DNA of 44,527 nt from Caulobacteraceae bacterium (lineage in GTDB: Bacteria > Pseudomonadota > Alphaproteobacteria > Caulobacterales > Caulobacteraceae): positions 1-44,527 of the forward strand of contig CANFKD010000006.1 of NCBI GenBank assembly GCA_947447115.1, in the 5' to 3' direction. The translations under genes were made by a program, and so were the position numbers. Below the pieces are notes generated by a model. It was not told the origin of the DNA. It made no database searches and worked only from the letters and a program-made list of their open reading frames with translations. Shown one piece after another: positions 26,094 through 35,700 of the stretch; position 1 is the first letter of the stretch, and each line of letters begins with the position of its first letter.

Positions 26094-27113
26094 CTAGAGG
26101 CCGAGGATCTTGCGCGCGGTCCGCTCTGCGCCCAGACCATCACAGATTAGGCTGCCCTTCGCCGACATAGAACGGCGCGCTGCACTGTCGTTGACGAGGC
26201 CGGTTACGGTCTCTGTCAGCCGTTTTGCAAAGCCAGGCAGGCGCACATCAAGGGTCTTGGTCACGCCGTGGGTTTCCAGCCGCGCGGCCATGTCAGCCTG
26301 ATTGGCGGCCAGCACCAACGTGATGCCGGGAAGGCCAAGGCAACACCGCTCCCACGTGCTCGAACCGCCCGCACCAATGGCAAGATCGGCCTCGCCAACG
26401 ACCGGAGCCATGGCCTTAACATCCACCTCGACGCGCAGATTGGCGTGGATGGCGCTTAACTCGCGCAATCTTGGCAAGGACGGCGCGGCCGAACCGACCA
26501 CCGCCAGAATGCGGGCTTCGGTCCTGGTTGCGAGCAGGGCCTCAACCACGTCAGCCGTGATCCCCCCGACATCGGTCAGGCCAAGCGAGACCAGAATGGA
26601 TCGGACATCTCCGTCTCGGTCGCGCCGTTCCAACACCTTGCGACGCGCGGCGGCAAATTCGGGGCGGACGAGGGCAAAGTTGGGACCGGTCCAGATCTGG
26701 CTGCCCTTGGGGACCCAAGGCTCATAGTCGGCAGGCTGGCGATCGATGGCGCTATCCACTAATAGGTCACAGTCGTGGGGCCGTCCTGGCGCATCATCGA
26801 GCGCGATCAGGAGCCGACCGGCCCGAAGCCGCGTCTCGTCACTGGCTTGCAAACCATAGTGGTCGACCACAACGGCGTCGCTCGACACGCTGCAGGCCGC
26901 CTCAACCATGGTTTCTGGGGTGCAGGGGATCAGTTCCATGCCCGGTTTGGCGAAGGCTCTAACGACAGCCGTAACGGCAGGGGAGGCCATGAAGGCGCAA
27001 CTCGCCCCTAAATCCTGCAGCACCCCCGCCAAGGTGAGGCAGCGCATGACGTGGCCGCCGCCCACCTGCGGTCCAGCGTCCGTGAGAAAGAGGATCTTAC
27101 GAGATCTTTGCAT
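26094..27113 (-). CDS. pseG: PseG-like UDP-sugar hydrolase / GT-B glycosyltransferase-fold protein
   Basis: The 339-aa protein begins with the PseG pattern ILFLTDAGPQVGGGHVMRCL, where the Gly-His-x-x-Arg segment is the UDP-sugar hydrolase site, then LARALxD-like helix LAGVLQDLGASCAFMAS. It has the central SDAVVVDHYGLQASDETRLR and C-terminal DLAIGAGGSSTWERCCLGLPGITLVLAANQ typical of PseG (UDP-2,4-diacetamido-trideoxy-altropyranose hydrolase) in pseudaminic acid synthesis. ATG 27113 is chosen by alignment to this start. No other pse, neu or flagellar gene is visible here, so the gene is an orphan. It lies 97 bases before the DUF1285 gene on the same strand. Confidence 0.75.
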   Translation of the reverse strand: MQRSRKILFLTDAGPQVGGGHVMRCLTLAGVLQDLGASCAFMASPAVTAVVRAFAKPGMELIPCTPETMVEAACSVSSDAVVVDHYGLQASDETRLRAGRLLIALDDAPGRPHDCDLLVDSAIDRQPADYEPWVPKGSQIWTGPNFALVRPEFAAARRKVLERRDRDGDVRSILVSLGLTDVGGITADVVEALLATRTEARILAVVGSAAPSLPRLRELSAIHANLRVEVDVKAMAPVVGEADLAIGAGGSSTWERCCLGLPGITLVLAANQADMAARLETHGVTKTLDVRLPGFAKRLTETVTGLVNDSAARRSMSAKGSLICDGLGAERTARKILGL

Positions 27114-27261
27114 CGGTCTATCCGGGCCAATCTGGGGCAAACTGACCTGCCGCATGTGGCCAGCGGCGGAATCATCGTTAAATAGGTCAAAGGTCCAAAA
27201 GCCTCACCGTTAAGGGGTGGCGAGGCCATCGTATAAGTCACGTCCATAGAAAGTCTTTTTG

Positions 27262-28221
27262 ATGTCCGAGCCCCGTTCCGTTCGCTGCGCTATCATTGGG
27301 TCCGGACCCGCAGGCTATACCGCCGCGATCTATGCCGCGCGCGCGCTATTAGAGCCAGTGCTCATTTCAGGCCTACAACCGGGCGGACAGCTGACCATCA
27401 CCACCGATGTCGAAAACTATCCCGGCTTTGCCGATGTGATCCAAGGGCCGTGGCTGATGGATCAGATGCGCGCTCAGGCCGAGCATGTGGGCACAGAGTT
27501 CGTCAATGACATGGTCCTGACCGCCGATCTCTCCAGTCGTCCCTTCCGGCTGACCTGCGATTCCGGGACGGTTTATTTGGCAGAAACCGTCATCATCGCG
27601 ACGGGTGCGCAAGCCAAGTGGCTTGGCCTGCCGTCCGAGCAGAGGTTCCAAGGCTTCGGCGTCTCGGCCTGCGCCACCTGTGACGGGTTCTTCTATCGCG
27701 GCAAGGAGGTCGTGGTAGTCGGCGGCGGCAATACGGCGGTCGAAGAGGCCCTGTTCCTGACCAACTTCGCCTCCAAGGTCACGCTGGTCCATCGCCGCGA
27801 TAGCCTGCGCGCCGAGAAGATCTTGCAAGAGCGGCTGATGAAACACCCCAAGATCGCCACGGTCTGGAACAGCGCCATCGACGAGATTGTCGGCAGCGAA
27901 AATCCGATGGGCGTGACCGGCGTGCGTCTGAAAAATCTGCAGACCGATGAGACCAGCGATCTGGCCTGCGATGGCGTCTTCATCGCCATCGGCCATGCGC
28001 CATCGTCTGAGCTGTTCAAGGGCCAGTTGGCGATGGACAGTGCGGGCTATCTGGATGTGACGCCGGGCACTGCCGCGACCGAGATCGAAGGCGTCTTTGC
28101 CTGCGGTGACGTGACCGACGACATCTATCGCCAAGCCGTCACCGCCGCAGGCATGGGCTGCATGGCCGCGCTCGAGGCGGTCCGGTTCTTGGCTGAACAG
28201 GACCACCACGCGCGAGGATAG
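27262..28221 (+). CDS. trxB: Thioredoxin-disulfide reductase
   Basis: The 319-aa flavoprotein has an FAD motif GSGPAGYTAAIYAAR at about 13-27, GGQLTITTDVENYPGF, the redox-active CATC at 137-140 within GVSACATCDGFFYRGK, an NADPH Rossmann motif GGGNTAVEEALFL, and the C-terminal FAD segment GVFACGDVTDDIYRQAVTAAGMGC. It transfers electrons from NADPH to thioredoxin. The length is normal and all key residues are present. ATG 27262 is used; TTG 27259 is adjacent. It is divergent from the PseG-like gene and converges with the monooxygenase at 28234 with 12 bases between stops. Confidence 0.96.
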   Translation: MSEPRSVRCAIIGSGPAGYTAAIYAARALLEPVLISGLQPGGQLTITTDVENYPGFADVIQGPWLMDQMRAQAEHVGTEFVNDMVLTADLSSRPFRLTCDSGTVYLAETVIIATGAQAKWLGLPSEQRFQGFGVSACATCDGFFYRGKEVVVVGGGNTAVEEALFLTNFASKVTLVHRRDSLRAEKILQERLMKHPKIATVWNSAIDEIVGSENPMGVTGVRLKNLQTDETSDLACDGVFIAIGHAPSSELFKGQLAMDSAGYLDVTPGTAATEIEGVFACGDVTDDIYRQAVTAAGMGCMAALEAVRFLAEQDHHARG

Positions 28222-28233
28222 GGCTTCTTCGCC

Positions 28234-29601
28234 TTAAGCCTCGACCAGACCGGCCTTAGCGGCGACCGGCAAGCGATTGCCTGCCGTCTTAGCGCGCGCC
28301 TTGCCCCGCTCGATCTCCTTGATCAGGTCCGCGCAATAGTGACCAAAATCGACCTGGATCGTGTGGCGGGCTGAGGCGTAATAGCCGCCCAGATAGAAGT
28401 CCTCGTCCTTGGCCGTGACACTGACCTGCTCGGCGTCTGACGGCAGGTGATAGTGGCCGGTCAGATAGGCCGCCACCAGCTTGGCCTGCTGTTCTGCGAA
28501 ATTGACCAGGGTCGGCAGGGGCTGGGCTAGACCCATATAGAACAGGTTCGCCGTGCCTGCGGGCACCATGCGCTTGAACAGGGGCAGGCGGTTGTCGGCG
28601 TCAGTCTTGAAGGCCGGGTCGGTGAAGAAGGGGAAGCTGATCTTATAGCCGGTGGCATAGATGATCGCATCAATCCGCTCGACACTGTCATCTTCAAAGC
28701 GGACATTGGCCCCTTCAAAGGCCTTGATGTTGGGCTTGAACTTAATGTCACCGCATCCGGCCCGGGTTAAGAACTCGCCTGACACCGAGGGGTGAGCCTC
28801 CAGGGGTTCGTGGTCGGGCTTGGGCAGGCCATAGTCTTCCATATTGCCGATGGCCTTCTTGATCGCCTTGCGGGCCAGATTCAGGCCCAGCTTGCGCGGC
28901 ATCCAAGAGGGCATGGCCGCCTTATCCGCGGGCCTGCCATTCATATATTTCGGCAGGACCCAGACCCCCCGCCGCGCCGCGACCCAGAGGTTCTTGGCGA
29001 TGGGCCGCTGAGACAGTTCCGAGGCAATATCCATGGCCGAATTGCCCATCCCGACCACGACCACATTCTTGCCGCGCATGTCATAGGGATCGAACGGATC
29101 GCTATAGGCGTGGGCGTGGAAGGCGACGCCGTCAAAGGTTCCCGGATAGTCGGGCGTGCGCGGGTCCCAATGGTGGCCGTTACAGACGATCAGCACGTCA
29201 TAGCGCCGGGTCTCACCGGTCGAGAGGGTCACGTCCCACAGGCCATCTGCACCGCGCTCGGCCTTGGTCACTGCCGTATTGAAGGTGATGGTCTCGCGCA
29301 GACCAAAATGATCCACATAGTCTTTGAAATAGCCCAAGAGCTGGGCGTGATGGGGGAAGTCCGGCCAGTCGGACGGCACAGGATAGTCCTCAAAGGCCAG
29401 CCGCCATTTGGAGGTGTCGATATGCAGGCTCTCATAACAGGCGGAGTGGCCGTTCGGGTTCTTATAGTACCAGTTGCCACCAATATCGTCGGACATCTCA
29501 AAGCAGTCATAAGGAATATGGCTGTCCTTCAGACGCTTGGCCGTGGTGAAGCCGGAGCAGCCCGCTCCAATGATGCAGGCCTTAGGCAATTGCGCGCCCA
29601 T
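28234..29601 (-). CDS. Flavin-containing monooxygenase (FMO type)
   Basis: The 455-aa protein has the FAD motif GAGCSG at about 11-16, DIGGNWYYKNPNGHSACYESL, the FMO fingerprint FDGVAFHAHAYSD (FxGxxxHxxxY), and the NADPH motif GMGNSAMDIASELS. The ATGxxxS-like stretch IYATGYKISFPFF is also present. FMOs oxygenate N or S atoms, and some act as Baeyer-Villiger enzymes. ATG 29601 follows GGGGAGA by seven bases and is preferred over the earlier start at 29631. A Caulobacter-style promoter candidate lies at 29641-29669. It is the third class B flavin monooxygenase in the window. Confidence 0.9.
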   Translation of the reverse strand: MGAQLPKACIIGAGCSGFTTAKRLKDSHIPYDCFEMSDDIGGNWYYKNPNGHSACYESLHIDTSKWRLAFEDYPVPSDWPDFPHHAQLLGYFKDYVDHFGLRETITFNTAVTKAERGADGLWDVTLSTGETRRYDVLIVCNGHHWDPRTPDYPGTFDGVAFHAHAYSDPFDPYDMRGKNVVVVGMGNSAMDIASELSQRPIAKNLWVAARRGVWVLPKYMNGRPADKAAMPSWMPRKLGLNLARKAIKKAIGNMEDYGLPKPDHEPLEAHPSVSGEFLTRAGCGDIKFKPNIKAFEGANVRFEDDSVERIDAIIYATGYKISFPFFTDPAFKTDADNRLPLFKRMVPAGTANLFYMGLAQPLPTLVNFAEQQAKLVAAYLTGHYHLPSDAEQVSVTAKDEDFYLGGYYASARHTIQVDFGHYCADLIKEIERGKARAKTAGNRLPVAAKAGLVEA

Positions 29602-29640
29602 AGGATCGTCTCCCCAATCATGACTTATCACTGTTAAGCT

Positions 29641-29669
29641 GAGCCTAGCAGCGTGTGAGGGGGAGTCAA
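29641..29669 (-). promoter_or_regulatory. Candidate housekeeping promoter of the FMO gene
   Basis: On the minus strand TTGACTC (29669-29663), 13 bases, then GCTAGGCTC (29649-29641) resembles the Caulobacter housekeeping consensus TTGACGS, N10-14, GCTANAWC. It is 40 bases before the chosen ATG. This is a pattern match only. Confidence 0.45.
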
Positions 29670-29701
29670 ATGGGGGTGCAAAACAAGGCCCTCATCTCCT
29701 A

Positions 29702-29969
29702 CCGCGTTCCCCGCGAAGGCGGGGACCCAGACCCTTTCACTCAGGCGGTGAGCGTGATGAGTAAAAGAAAACAAGAAAGGCCCTCACCCAACCCTCTCCC
29801 ACAGGGAGAGGGCTTATTTGTTCTAGCCCTCGCCCCCTTCAGGGGGAGAGGGTTGGGTGAGGGGGTCATCCACGCACTCTCCGCCGCATTCCAACGAAAG
29901 CATTGGTCCAGCGGGCCGCTTCCCGTCTGAGTGAAAGGGTCTGGGTCCCCGCCTTCGCGGGGAACGCGG
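29702..29969. repeat. Intergenic repeat cluster D, nested inverted repeats
   Basis: The 566-base gap 29602-30167 has no gene. Bases 29702-29748 and 29923-29969 form an inverted repeat with 46 of 47 matching, of the GTTCCCCGCGAAGGCGGGG type. Between them a second hairpin pair is nested: CCCTCACCCAACCCTCTCCC at 29781-29800 and its complement within 29845-29865. The enclosed 29875-29920 segment is a diverged further copy. The rest of the gap up to 30167 holds the operators and promoter region of the efflux operon. Confidence 0.75.
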
Positions 29970-30057
29970 GAGGGGGTCTCCCGCTTTCCATGTGACACAT
30001 AATCCTCATCAACAGTGGTTAAGAAGGAGGATAGGGGTCTAAGGGCCTTTATGGGTT

Positions 30058-30098
30058 GGTAAACACTTGTGTTTACCCTCTCTATTTCGCATGTGCGA
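30058..30098. promoter_or_regulatory. Operator-like palindromes upstream of the efflux operon
   Basis: GGTAAACACTTGTGTTTACC at 30058-30077 is a perfect inverted repeat of two 9-base arms around TT. A second palindrome TCGCATGTGCGA (30087-30098) follows ten bases later, both within 110 bases of the first gene's ATG. This form fits a TetR/MarR-type repressor of an RND pump. No regulator gene is adjacent, so control in trans by a distant repressor, as known for Caulobacter acrAB-nodT, is inferred. Confidence 0.6.
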
Positions 30099-30167
30099 GA
30101 TGACAGCCATTGCCTTTGTAGCAATTGGCCCTAGGTCCTGCGGTTGGACCGGCTGACAGGTAGTATG

Positions 30168-31580
30168 ATGAAGCGTCTGGTTTTGATGATGGCTGTGGCC
30201 CTACCGTTGCTTGGAGGGTGCGCAACCCTTCCGGCGGCAGGCGCACTTCCAGCTGGTTATGAGAGCGCAGATGCGAGCAGCGCTGTGGATCCCACCGCTA
30301 TTGACGCGTGGTGGACGCTCTATGGCGACGCCGAGCTCGAAGGCTTGGTGACCCAAGCCTTACTTTCTGCCCCGGATGCACAGCTAGCCCAGTCACGTCT
30401 GGTCGAGGCGCGCGCCCTGCGGACGGCGGCCCTGTTTAGCTTTAATCCGCAAGGCAATCTGCGCGGGCAGGCGGGTAAGTCTGACACAGATCAACTGAGC
30501 GGCGGCTCCCCCCTTCTGTCCACGGCCGGCGAGACCAAGACCGCTGGTGCCAGCTTCGATGTCAGCTGGGAACTGGACCTCTTTGGTCGCAGCCTCGTGG
30601 CGCGGGGCAAGGCCAATGGCGATCTGTCCGCCGCGCGGTTTGAGGTCGAAGGCGCGCGGGCCAGTCTCGCTGCCAATGTCGCTCAGCAGGTCTTTCAGGT
30701 TCGCGGCCTCGATATTCAACTGGCCGACGCTGACGAGACCGTCCGTATTCAAGACGCACTCTATAGAATGGCCGTCACCAAGGCCGAGCGTGGCCTCGTG
30801 TCCAGTTCGGACGCTGAGCGGGTCAATGCTGATCTCAGCCAAGCCAAGGCCGAGCAGGCGCGGCTCAAGGCCGAGCTTCAGGCCGCCAAGCGTAGTCTTC
30901 TGGTTCTGGTGGGCCGGGGCAGTGAGCCGACATCATCCCTTGTCCTGACCTCAGCCCTTGGCACGGTTCCAGAGGTTCCGATGACCGTGCCGAGCAGCCT
31001 GCTTCAGCGTCGCCCCGATGTGCGCGAGTCCGAGGCGCGTCTGCGGTCCGCGATGGGTCTTCGCACATTGAGCCGTATGGCGCTGTTCCCGACCTTTACC
31101 CTGCTGCCCGGAGCGGGCTGGTCCGATGCCCAGACCGCGAAATATGGCTCGACCACATCGTTCTGGTCCTTGAGCGCTGGGATGTCGGTGCCGATCCTCG
31201 ACCTGCCGCGCTTGGTTCAGCAGATTAAGGTCCAAAATGCCCGCACCAAGCAGGCGGCGATTGGCTATCAAAAGACGGTCCAGACCGCCTTTGGTGAGAC
31301 GGAAAATACCTTAGCCCGACTGGCCGCTGATCGCGTGCGCGTGCGACTGCTCGCCGCCGGGGAGGCCAGCGGGCGAACCGCCTATCTTGCCGCCGAAAAG
31401 AAATATGCTGCCGGTTTGATCGATCTGGCCACTGCTATGGACGCCGAGCGCGCCTGGCGGGGGAGCCGATCGGCCATGACCGCCGCTCAAGTCACCGCCC
31501 TTCAGCGCTCCGTTCAGGCCTTTAAGGCCTTGGGCGGCGGCTGGCCGTCCACGCCTGAAACCGCTGGTTCCTCCCGATGA
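30168..31580 (+). CDS. NodT/OprM-family outer membrane efflux lipoprotein
   Basis: The 470-aa protein starts with a lipoprotein signal whose lipobox LLGGC places the acylated Cys at about residue 18. It then shows the OMF pattern: DAWWTLYGDAELEGLVTQAL, an N-terminal alpha/beta repeat with SFDVSWELDLFGR, long helices with VNADLSQAKAEQARLKAELQAAK, LLQRRPDVRESEARLRSA as the second-repeat signature, and ATAMDAERAW near the end. It forms the trimeric outer membrane channel of an RND pump. ATG 30168 is chosen for signal-peptide length; ATG 30165 is adjacent. It is the first gene of its operon. Confidence 0.92.
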   Translation: MKRLVLMMAVALPLLGGCATLPAAGALPAGYESADASSAVDPTAIDAWWTLYGDAELEGLVTQALLSAPDAQLAQSRLVEARALRTAALFSFNPQGNLRGQAGKSDTDQLSGGSPLLSTAGETKTAGASFDVSWELDLFGRSLVARGKANGDLSAARFEVEGARASLAANVAQQVFQVRGLDIQLADADETVRIQDALYRMAVTKAERGLVSSSDAERVNADLSQAKAEQARLKAELQAAKRSLLVLVGRGSEPTSSLVLTSALGTVPEVPMTVPSSLLQRRPDVRESEARLRSAMGLRTLSRMALFPTFTLLPGAGWSDAQTAKYGSTTSFWSLSAGMSVPILDLPRLVQQIKVQNARTKQAAIGYQKTVQTAFGETENTLARLAADRVRVRLLAAGEASGRTAYLAAEKKYAAGLIDLATAMDAERAWRGSRSAMTAAQVTALQRSVQAFKALGGGWPSTPETAGSSR

Positions 31581-32725
31581 GACCTCTGCCCATGACACGA
31601 TCTCCCCTCCTGACCGCCCGAACATCGGCGGTTTTTCTGGCCTTGGCCATCTCAGCCTTCGGCCTGTCCGCCTGCGGCAAGGGCTCGTCTGGCAAGACCA
31701 AGATCGAGGGGGCTGCCACCGCGCCTGCAGATATGCGCTCGGTGCGGGTGATCAAGGTTGAAAGCCGCGAATTGACCGGCGGTCTGGTGGCGAGCGGCGT
31801 TTTGGTCTCGCGCGAAGAGGCGGCGGTCGGTTCTGAACTGGCAGGCTTTCGCGTGGCGCGGGTCTTGGTCGAAGAGGGCGCGGTGGTGGCCGCGGGTCAG
31901 CCCTTGGTGCAACTGGACGACACGCTGATCCAAGCGCAGATCGAGCAACAGACAGCCCTTGTGGCCCAGCAGGCCGTTGCGGCCCGCCAATCCCAACTGC
32001 AAGCCGACCGCGTTGTAGGCCTTCAAGGCCAAGGTGTGGTGTCGGAAGAGCAGCTGCAGCAACGACAGTTTCAAGCTGAGAGCAGCCGAGCAGCCTTGGC
32101 GGCTCAAACCGCGATCCTTAATGATTTCAAGACCCGTCAGGCCCGGATGACCATTCGCGCGCCCGTCGGCGGCCGGGTGCTGGAGCGCACCGTGCGTCCC
32201 GGTGACATCTCCGGCGGCGGTACCTATTTCCGCATTGCTCGCGATAATCTTGTCGAATTGGACGCTGAAGTGCCAGAGCGCAGCCTATCGACGGTTCAGG
32301 TGGGCGATGGGGCTGAAGTGACCCTGCCTTCGGGCAAGACGGTTCAGGGCAAGGTGCGCCTGATCAGCCCGCGCATTGATGCTCAGTCACGGCTTGGCCG
32401 AATCCGCGTTCTTCTGCCTGTGTCCAACGACCTTCGTCCGGGCGGCTATGCCCAGGCGGCGTTCAATAGTGCAACCCGCAAGGCGACGGTGGTTCCCGAA
32501 GCGGCGATCCGCTTTGATGCTGAAGGGGCCTCGGTGATGGTGGTCGGTGAGGGCAACAGGGTCCAACAGGTCAAGATCAAGGCTGGTCAGCGCAGCGGTG
32601 GCTTTGTCGAACTGCTCGAAGGTCCGCCGGTCGGTGCGACTGTGGTCAAGGGCGCAGGTTCGTTCGTGATGAGCGGCGATGTGGTCAAGCCCTATGTTGA
32701 GACCACCACGGTGAGCCTCCGCTAA
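31577..32725 (+). CDS. RND efflux periplasmic adaptor (membrane fusion protein)
   Basis: The 382-aa protein has a lipoprotein-type signal (SAFGLSAC, Cys at about 33 from this start), then ESRELTGGLVASGVLVSREEAAVGSELAGFRVARVLVEEGAVVAAGQ, the barrel-sandwich half, a coiled coil rich in Gln and Ala (about 118-195), TIRAPVGGRVLERTVRPGD as the second lipoyl half, and a beta-barrel domain. ATG 31577 overlaps the stop of the channel gene by four bases (ATGA); ATG 31592 is a reasonable alternative. It links the RND pump to the outer membrane channel. Confidence 0.92.
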   Translation: MRPLPMTRSPLLTARTSAVFLALAISAFGLSACGKGSSGKTKIEGAATAPADMRSVRVIKVESRELTGGLVASGVLVSREEAAVGSELAGFRVARVLVEEGAVVAAGQPLVQLDDTLIQAQIEQQTALVAQQAVAARQSQLQADRVVGLQGQGVVSEEQLQQRQFQAESSRAALAAQTAILNDFKTRQARMTIRAPVGGRVLERTVRPGDISGGGTYFRIARDNLVELDAEVPERSLSTVQVGDGAEVTLPSGKTVQGKVRLISPRIDAQSRLGRIRVLLPVSNDLRPGGYAQAAFNSATRKATVVPEAAIRFDAEGASVMVVGEGNRVQQVKIKAGQRSGGFVELLEGPPVGATVVKGAGSFVMSGDVVKPYVETTTVSLR

Positions 32726-35700
32726 TGGCGCAGCTTCGCGTATCCACCTGGTCCATTCGCAACCCTATCCCGGTTGCGGTCGTCTTTATCGCCCTGACCA
32801 TAGCGGGCCTGTTCTCCTATGGCATGTTGCCGATCAAACACTATCCCGATGTGAACTTCCCTGCGGTGGCCATTACCGTGGTTCAGAGCGGTGCCGCACC
32901 AGCGGAGATGGAAAACCAGATCACCCGGCCAATCGAAAATGCCTTGGCCGGGCTATCCAATGTTCGCGGCATCCGCTCGTCCGTGGTTCAGGGCGTCTCG
33001 ACCACAATGGTCTTTTTCGAGCTGGGTCAGGACCTACAGAAAAAGACCGATGAGGTCCGCTCAAAGGTCGATCAGACCAGAGCCATATTGCCGCGTGAAA
33101 TCGACTCTCCGATTATTCAGCGGCTCGAGATGGATTCCGCGCCGATCCTGTCCTACGCCGTCTCGGCCCCGGGCATGAGCCAAGCCGAGCTGAGCTGGTT
33201 CATCGACGATACCATCACCCGCCACTTGCAAAGCGAAAAGGGTGTGGCGCAGATCGCGCGTGTCGGCGGGGTATCGCGCGAAATCAATATTGTCCTCGAT
33301 CCCCAGCGCCTTGCCGCCTATGGCTTGACCAGTTCGGAGATCAATCAGGCCCTAACCGCCTTTAACGTCGACGCCCCCGGTGGTCGCGCGGGGGTAGGCT
33401 CTCGTGAGCAAACCCTTCGGGTATTGGGTGCTGCCACGTCGGTCGAGGCTATTCGAAACATCACCATCCCTGCCGGTGGGCGCTTTGTTCGCCTGTCGGA
33501 TGTCGCCGACATCGGCGATGGTGCCTCTGAGCCGCGCGGTCTAGCGCGCCTCGATGGTCGCCCTGTGGTGGGCTTTGAGGTCATGAAGACCAAGGAATCC
33601 AGCGACGTTCAGGTCGAAGACCATGTCGTTGCTGCGGTCGCCAAGTTGCAGGAAGAGCAGACCAAGGCCGGACGCGACATCAAGTTCTTTAAGATCTTTT
33701 CGGTCGTTGATGAGACCAGAGACAGCTATCACGCCACCCTTGTGTCGATGGTGGAAGGTATGGGCCTCGCTGCCTTGGTGGTGCTTCTGTTCTTGCGGGA
33801 ATGGCGCTCGACCATGATCACGGCCATGGCCATGCCGCTTTCGCTGATCCCGACCTTTGCCTTCATGGCGATCATGGGCTTTAGCCTGAACGTGGTTACC
33901 CTCTTGGCCCTGACCATGGTGATCGGCATTCTGGTCGATGACGCCATTGTTGAAATCGAGAACATCGAAAAGCGGATTCAGGCCGGCGCAAGACCCTATC
34001 GCGCGGCGATGGAAGGGGCGGACTCTATCGGTCTGGCCGTGGTCGCGACAACGGCGGCCATTGTGGTGGTCTTTACGCCCGTCTCGTTCCTGCCCGGTAT
34101 TTCAGGCCAGTTCTTCAAGGAATTTGGTCTCACCGTTTCGGTAGCCGTGCTGTTCTCGCTGGTGGTCGCGCGCTTCGTGACGCCGGTGATGGCGGCCTAT
34201 CTGCTCAAGCCGACCATGCATGCCAAGCCGCGCAAGCCCTTTGACGGTTTTTATCGCAAGTCCCTCGACTGGGCGCTGGACCATCGCTGGATTTCTGTCG
34301 TCATCGGGGGCGTGATCTTTGTCTTGAGCATCATGCTTACAGGTTTGTTGCCCAAAGGCTTCCAGCCCGCCGACAATGCCAACTTCTATTATGTGAAGGT
34401 TCAAGGTCCTCCCGGTGCCAACTTGGTGGATATGGAACGCACCGTCCAAGAGGTCACGCGGATCTTCAAGGCGCGGCCAGAAACCAAGATGGTCTTTGCG
34501 CAGGTCGGGTCCGGCGTAATGCAGACGGGACCGGGCGGAGGTGGGGATGCTGCGGACGTGCGCGATGCCACGATCACGGTGGTCCTGAATGAGAAACGCG
34601 ACCTGACCGTCACCCAGATCAAGCAGGTCATGCGGCCTCTGGTCCGTGAGATTCCGGATGCTCGGGTCAATATGCTCGGCAATTTCGGTGGTGCTGATGT
34701 GTCGATCGTTCTGACCGGCGAAGATGGCGAACTGCTCGAACGGACCGCCCTGCAAGTCGAGCGGGAAATGCGCGGCCTGACTGTGATCGCCGATCCTCGC
34801 CCCTCGTCGCCGCCGAGTGGCCCAGAAATTGTCATTCGTCCGCGTGTTGCTGAGGCGGCCCGGCTTGGTGTTACCGCCCAATCGATCGCTCAAGCGGCTC
34901 GGGTTGCCACGGTCGGTGACATCGATGCGAATGTCTCAAAGCTGAACGATGGCGAGCGCCGGGTGCCCATTCGCGTCCGTCTGGCGACAGATAGCCGCAG
35001 CGACTTAGAAACCATCAAGGCTCTTCGGGTGCCGACTGTGACGGGTAAGACTGTGCCGCTGGATGCCGTCGCCGATGTGACCTTCCAAGCCGGCCCTGCC
35101 AAGATCAACCGCTATAACCGCAAGCGTCAGATCACCATCGAGTCCGATCTCAATAACGGGGCGCAGCTCGGTGAAGGTGCCGCGGCGGTCGAGGGTCTTC
35201 CGACCATGAAGTCTTTGCCCAAGGGCGTAACCGAAGCTCAGGTCGGTGACCAAGAGGCCATGAAAGAGTTGTTCGGCGCGCTCGCAGCGGCGATCTTTGC
35301 TGGGATCAGCATGATCTATGGCGTTCTGGTGCTGCTGTTCCGCAGCTTCTTTAAGCCCATCACCATCCTGTCGGCTTTGCCGCTCGCGATTGGCGGCGCC
35401 TTCTTGGGGCTGCTGTTCATGGGTCTGGCCATTAGCTTGCCGTCTTTGATTGGCCTGTTGATGCTTCTGGGTCTTGCGGCCAAGAATTCGATCCTTTTAG
35501 TCGAATATGCCATCGAGCAGGAGCGTGCCGGCGCAAGCCAGCGCGATGCTCTATTGGAAGCCTGCCGCGAACGCGCCCGTCCGATCATCATGACCACGGT
35601 GGCTATGGCCGTCGGCATGCTGCCCACGGCCTTGGCGATTGGTAAGGGATCGGAGTTCCGTCAGCCGATGGCTGTGGCGGTCATCGGAGGCCTGATCACC

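Noticed and set aside
29702-29969. Possible CRISPR array
   Set aside because: Repeats are inverted and of unequal spacing, not direct repeats with uniform spacers, and no cas gene is present.
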